The position numbers were made by a program, and so were the translations under genes. Below the pieces are notes generated by a model, which worked only from the letters and a program-made list of their open reading frames with translations, did no database searches and had not been told where the DNA came from. 64,000 nucleotides of DNA, taken from assembly GCA_963924555.1 (NCBI GenBank), contig OZ004588.1, forward strand, positions 1,736,001-1,800,000, given 5' to 3'. Shown piece after piece: positions 62,668-64,000 of this stretch. Source of the DNA: Crambe crambe (Eukaryota; Porifera; Demospongiae; Poecilosclerida; Crambeidae). Position 1 is the first letter of the stretch, and each line of letters starts with the position of its first letter.

Positions 62668-62738
62668 AATGAGATATTGAAGTCCTCAAGGAAGAGGATC
62701 AGTCACAATCATCCCTCTAAGAGAACAAACCTTTACAG
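62668..62738 (+). other. Module B exon-like segment (71 nt)
   Basis: CAATTACAG| before and ACAG|GTAGCA after. It contains GAGATATTGAAGTCCTCAAG. The donor is weaker than in the other copies, and an ATG is replaced by ATATTG. Confidence 0.45.
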
Positions 62739-64000
62739 GTAGCAATCAATCCTTCTCATTTTATACTTGTACTGTGTAATAATTTCTTTAAGGTCAATTG
62801 GATCCTATAAAGGGTGTGCATGTGTGGCAAAATGTTGTGTGACAGTTGGCAGCAAGTGACCCTTACTTAGTTACTTTCCTTTCACATGTGATGTGGTTTT
62901 TTAGAGCATTGTTATTGTAATTCTATCACCTTCTCCTCCTCCTTGAGCCTCTTTGTGGTTGTATGTACTAGCATGTGGAATCATGCTTCCCTTTTAGAAG
63001 GTGCCAGAACATAATGTTTTGTATGGCTCAATTTTCCATGCTAAACAAGGTGTTGATATGCATGCTGTCCTATATTCAGGTTCACTACTAACTCCTTCAT
63101 ATCCACCAACATCATCCACCGTCTCGTTGTCATATAATATGTTAATTACATATGTTAATATCCCAGGAGAATGCTTGTCCCAATACTCTGTGTGTATTCT
63201 ACTGCATCGTAAATGTCACAATATCAGTTTGGCTAAATTGTTACCCTAAGGTGTGTGTGTGCAGACCCACATCATCTGTAGGTGCCTGACAGCACATCAA
63301 ATCACCTGTAGGTGTCTGATTGACATGTCCAAATAAGAGCCAGTTGCTACATACATATGGTGGGCATTATATGTGACAGTCCCAGCCAGCACATTAGATT
63401 AATTGTTCCTCAAATTATGCTTTAAAATTATAAAACAGTCCCAAACTTCCCTATCAGATGGAGTTCGTAGACCTGAGCTCACCAGTGTCATTGACTTTTT
63501 GTACCTTTTAAGATTGAGACCCTTTACCCACTGCATGAAATTGTCTTCAAATGTTGATCCAGAGAAGTTGGCATATTAAAACATAATTTTTCACTTTCTG
63601 TTTCACTGTTCTATCATCCATCTACCGTAGTATGGTATGAATTTGAACTTGGGTAAAGAGTAGGGTGTGCTACAATATGGATTCATAATCCAAACATGTT
63701 CTGAGTGAGTCTGTCTTTCATAAACTACCCCCATATACTTGACATGTTGTGAATATCAGTTGCCTCTGGAGGGCTGAGTTGCTGCCAATTAAGTTTTCCA
63801 GTATTTTCAGCATTTAGTAGGACTAGAGCAGTTGCACTAAAGCTAGCCATACCAGCTGTGTGTATGGACAGGTGGTACCCTTGTACTGGTACTGGTACTG
63901 GCCCTTGAGTGTTCCATAAGCCTGGGGTATAGAAAAAAGAAGGGTGGGGGCAAAGGAAAAGGCACATAACATACAGTACTTCAAGCTGCAATAAATAATA

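Larger units (their letters stand above)
60300..64000. repeat. Segmental duplication SD2, copy B
   Basis: Direct copy of 4184-7341, lying about 56 kb away. It carries two Module B segments (60548 and 62668), a MITE at 61048-61185, a poly-C run at 61784-61807, module A remnants at 61845-61990 and 63470-63720, and the empty site CATAC at 63970-63974. The window ends inside it. Confidence 0.88.

Overview
The window looks like animal nuclear DNA and best fits a demosponge of the Amphimedon type. That is an inference from four things: AT-rich DNA with GT-AG introns; Death-domain exons of the kind that are numerous in sponge genomes, joined to a Roc-like GTPase; many short hAT-like, Tc1/IS630-like and pogo-like DNA transposons; and no bacterial operon structure. 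I saw no rRNA, tRNA or CRISPR locus, and no retrovirus-like element.

Centre, 16.8-45.6 kb, + strand. One large gene can be assembled from six exons. All five introns are GT-AG and interrupt the frame after the first base of a codon (phase 1). The predicted product is about 1180 residues: a charged N-terminus starting MGNKAGKKK, three Death-fold modules, a Roc-like P-loop GTPase with a probable COR-like region, and a C-terminal Death module. By family knowledge (DAPK1, MFHAS1 and other ROCO-Death proteins) this suggests an intracellular signalling or innate-sensing scaffold. The introns are long and full of transposons.

Inside the introns. Intron 1 holds nested hAT-like elements flanked by 5-bp direct repeats. 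Intron 2 holds a 3.6-kb pogo-like transposon with a decayed transposase on the minus strand, a decayed HIRAN-like ORF on the plus strand, and another element inserted into it. Intron 3 holds a 28-bp hairpin minisatellite and a decayed Tc1/IS630-like transposase. Intron 4 holds a tandem duplication that includes the exon-4 donor site, a 3.2-kb array of long hairpins inserted into a copy of another element, and two degenerate copies of part of the GTPase exon.

Flanks, 1-16 kb and 47-64 kb. These are mosaics of segmental duplications (1-3180 with 8396-11395; 4.2-7.3 kb with 60.3-64 kb; 55.8-56.9 kb with 57.1-58.15 kb; 49.07-49.56 kb with 58.24-58.7 kb). They are built from recurrent modules: a ~300-400-bp unit (module A) seen at least 18 times, a 70-71-nt exon-like unit with splice-site consensus on both sides (module B), and a promoter-like unit carrying or resembling the NRF-1 palindrome TGCGCATGCGCA. 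A frame-broken Death exon sits at 52.6 kb. I see no clearly functional protein gene in the flanks. The spliced-exon-like modules could belong to a family of noncoding or decayed transcripts.

All similarities were judged by eye. Identities, domain boundaries and the gene model have not been checked by alignment, HMM search or RNA-seq.
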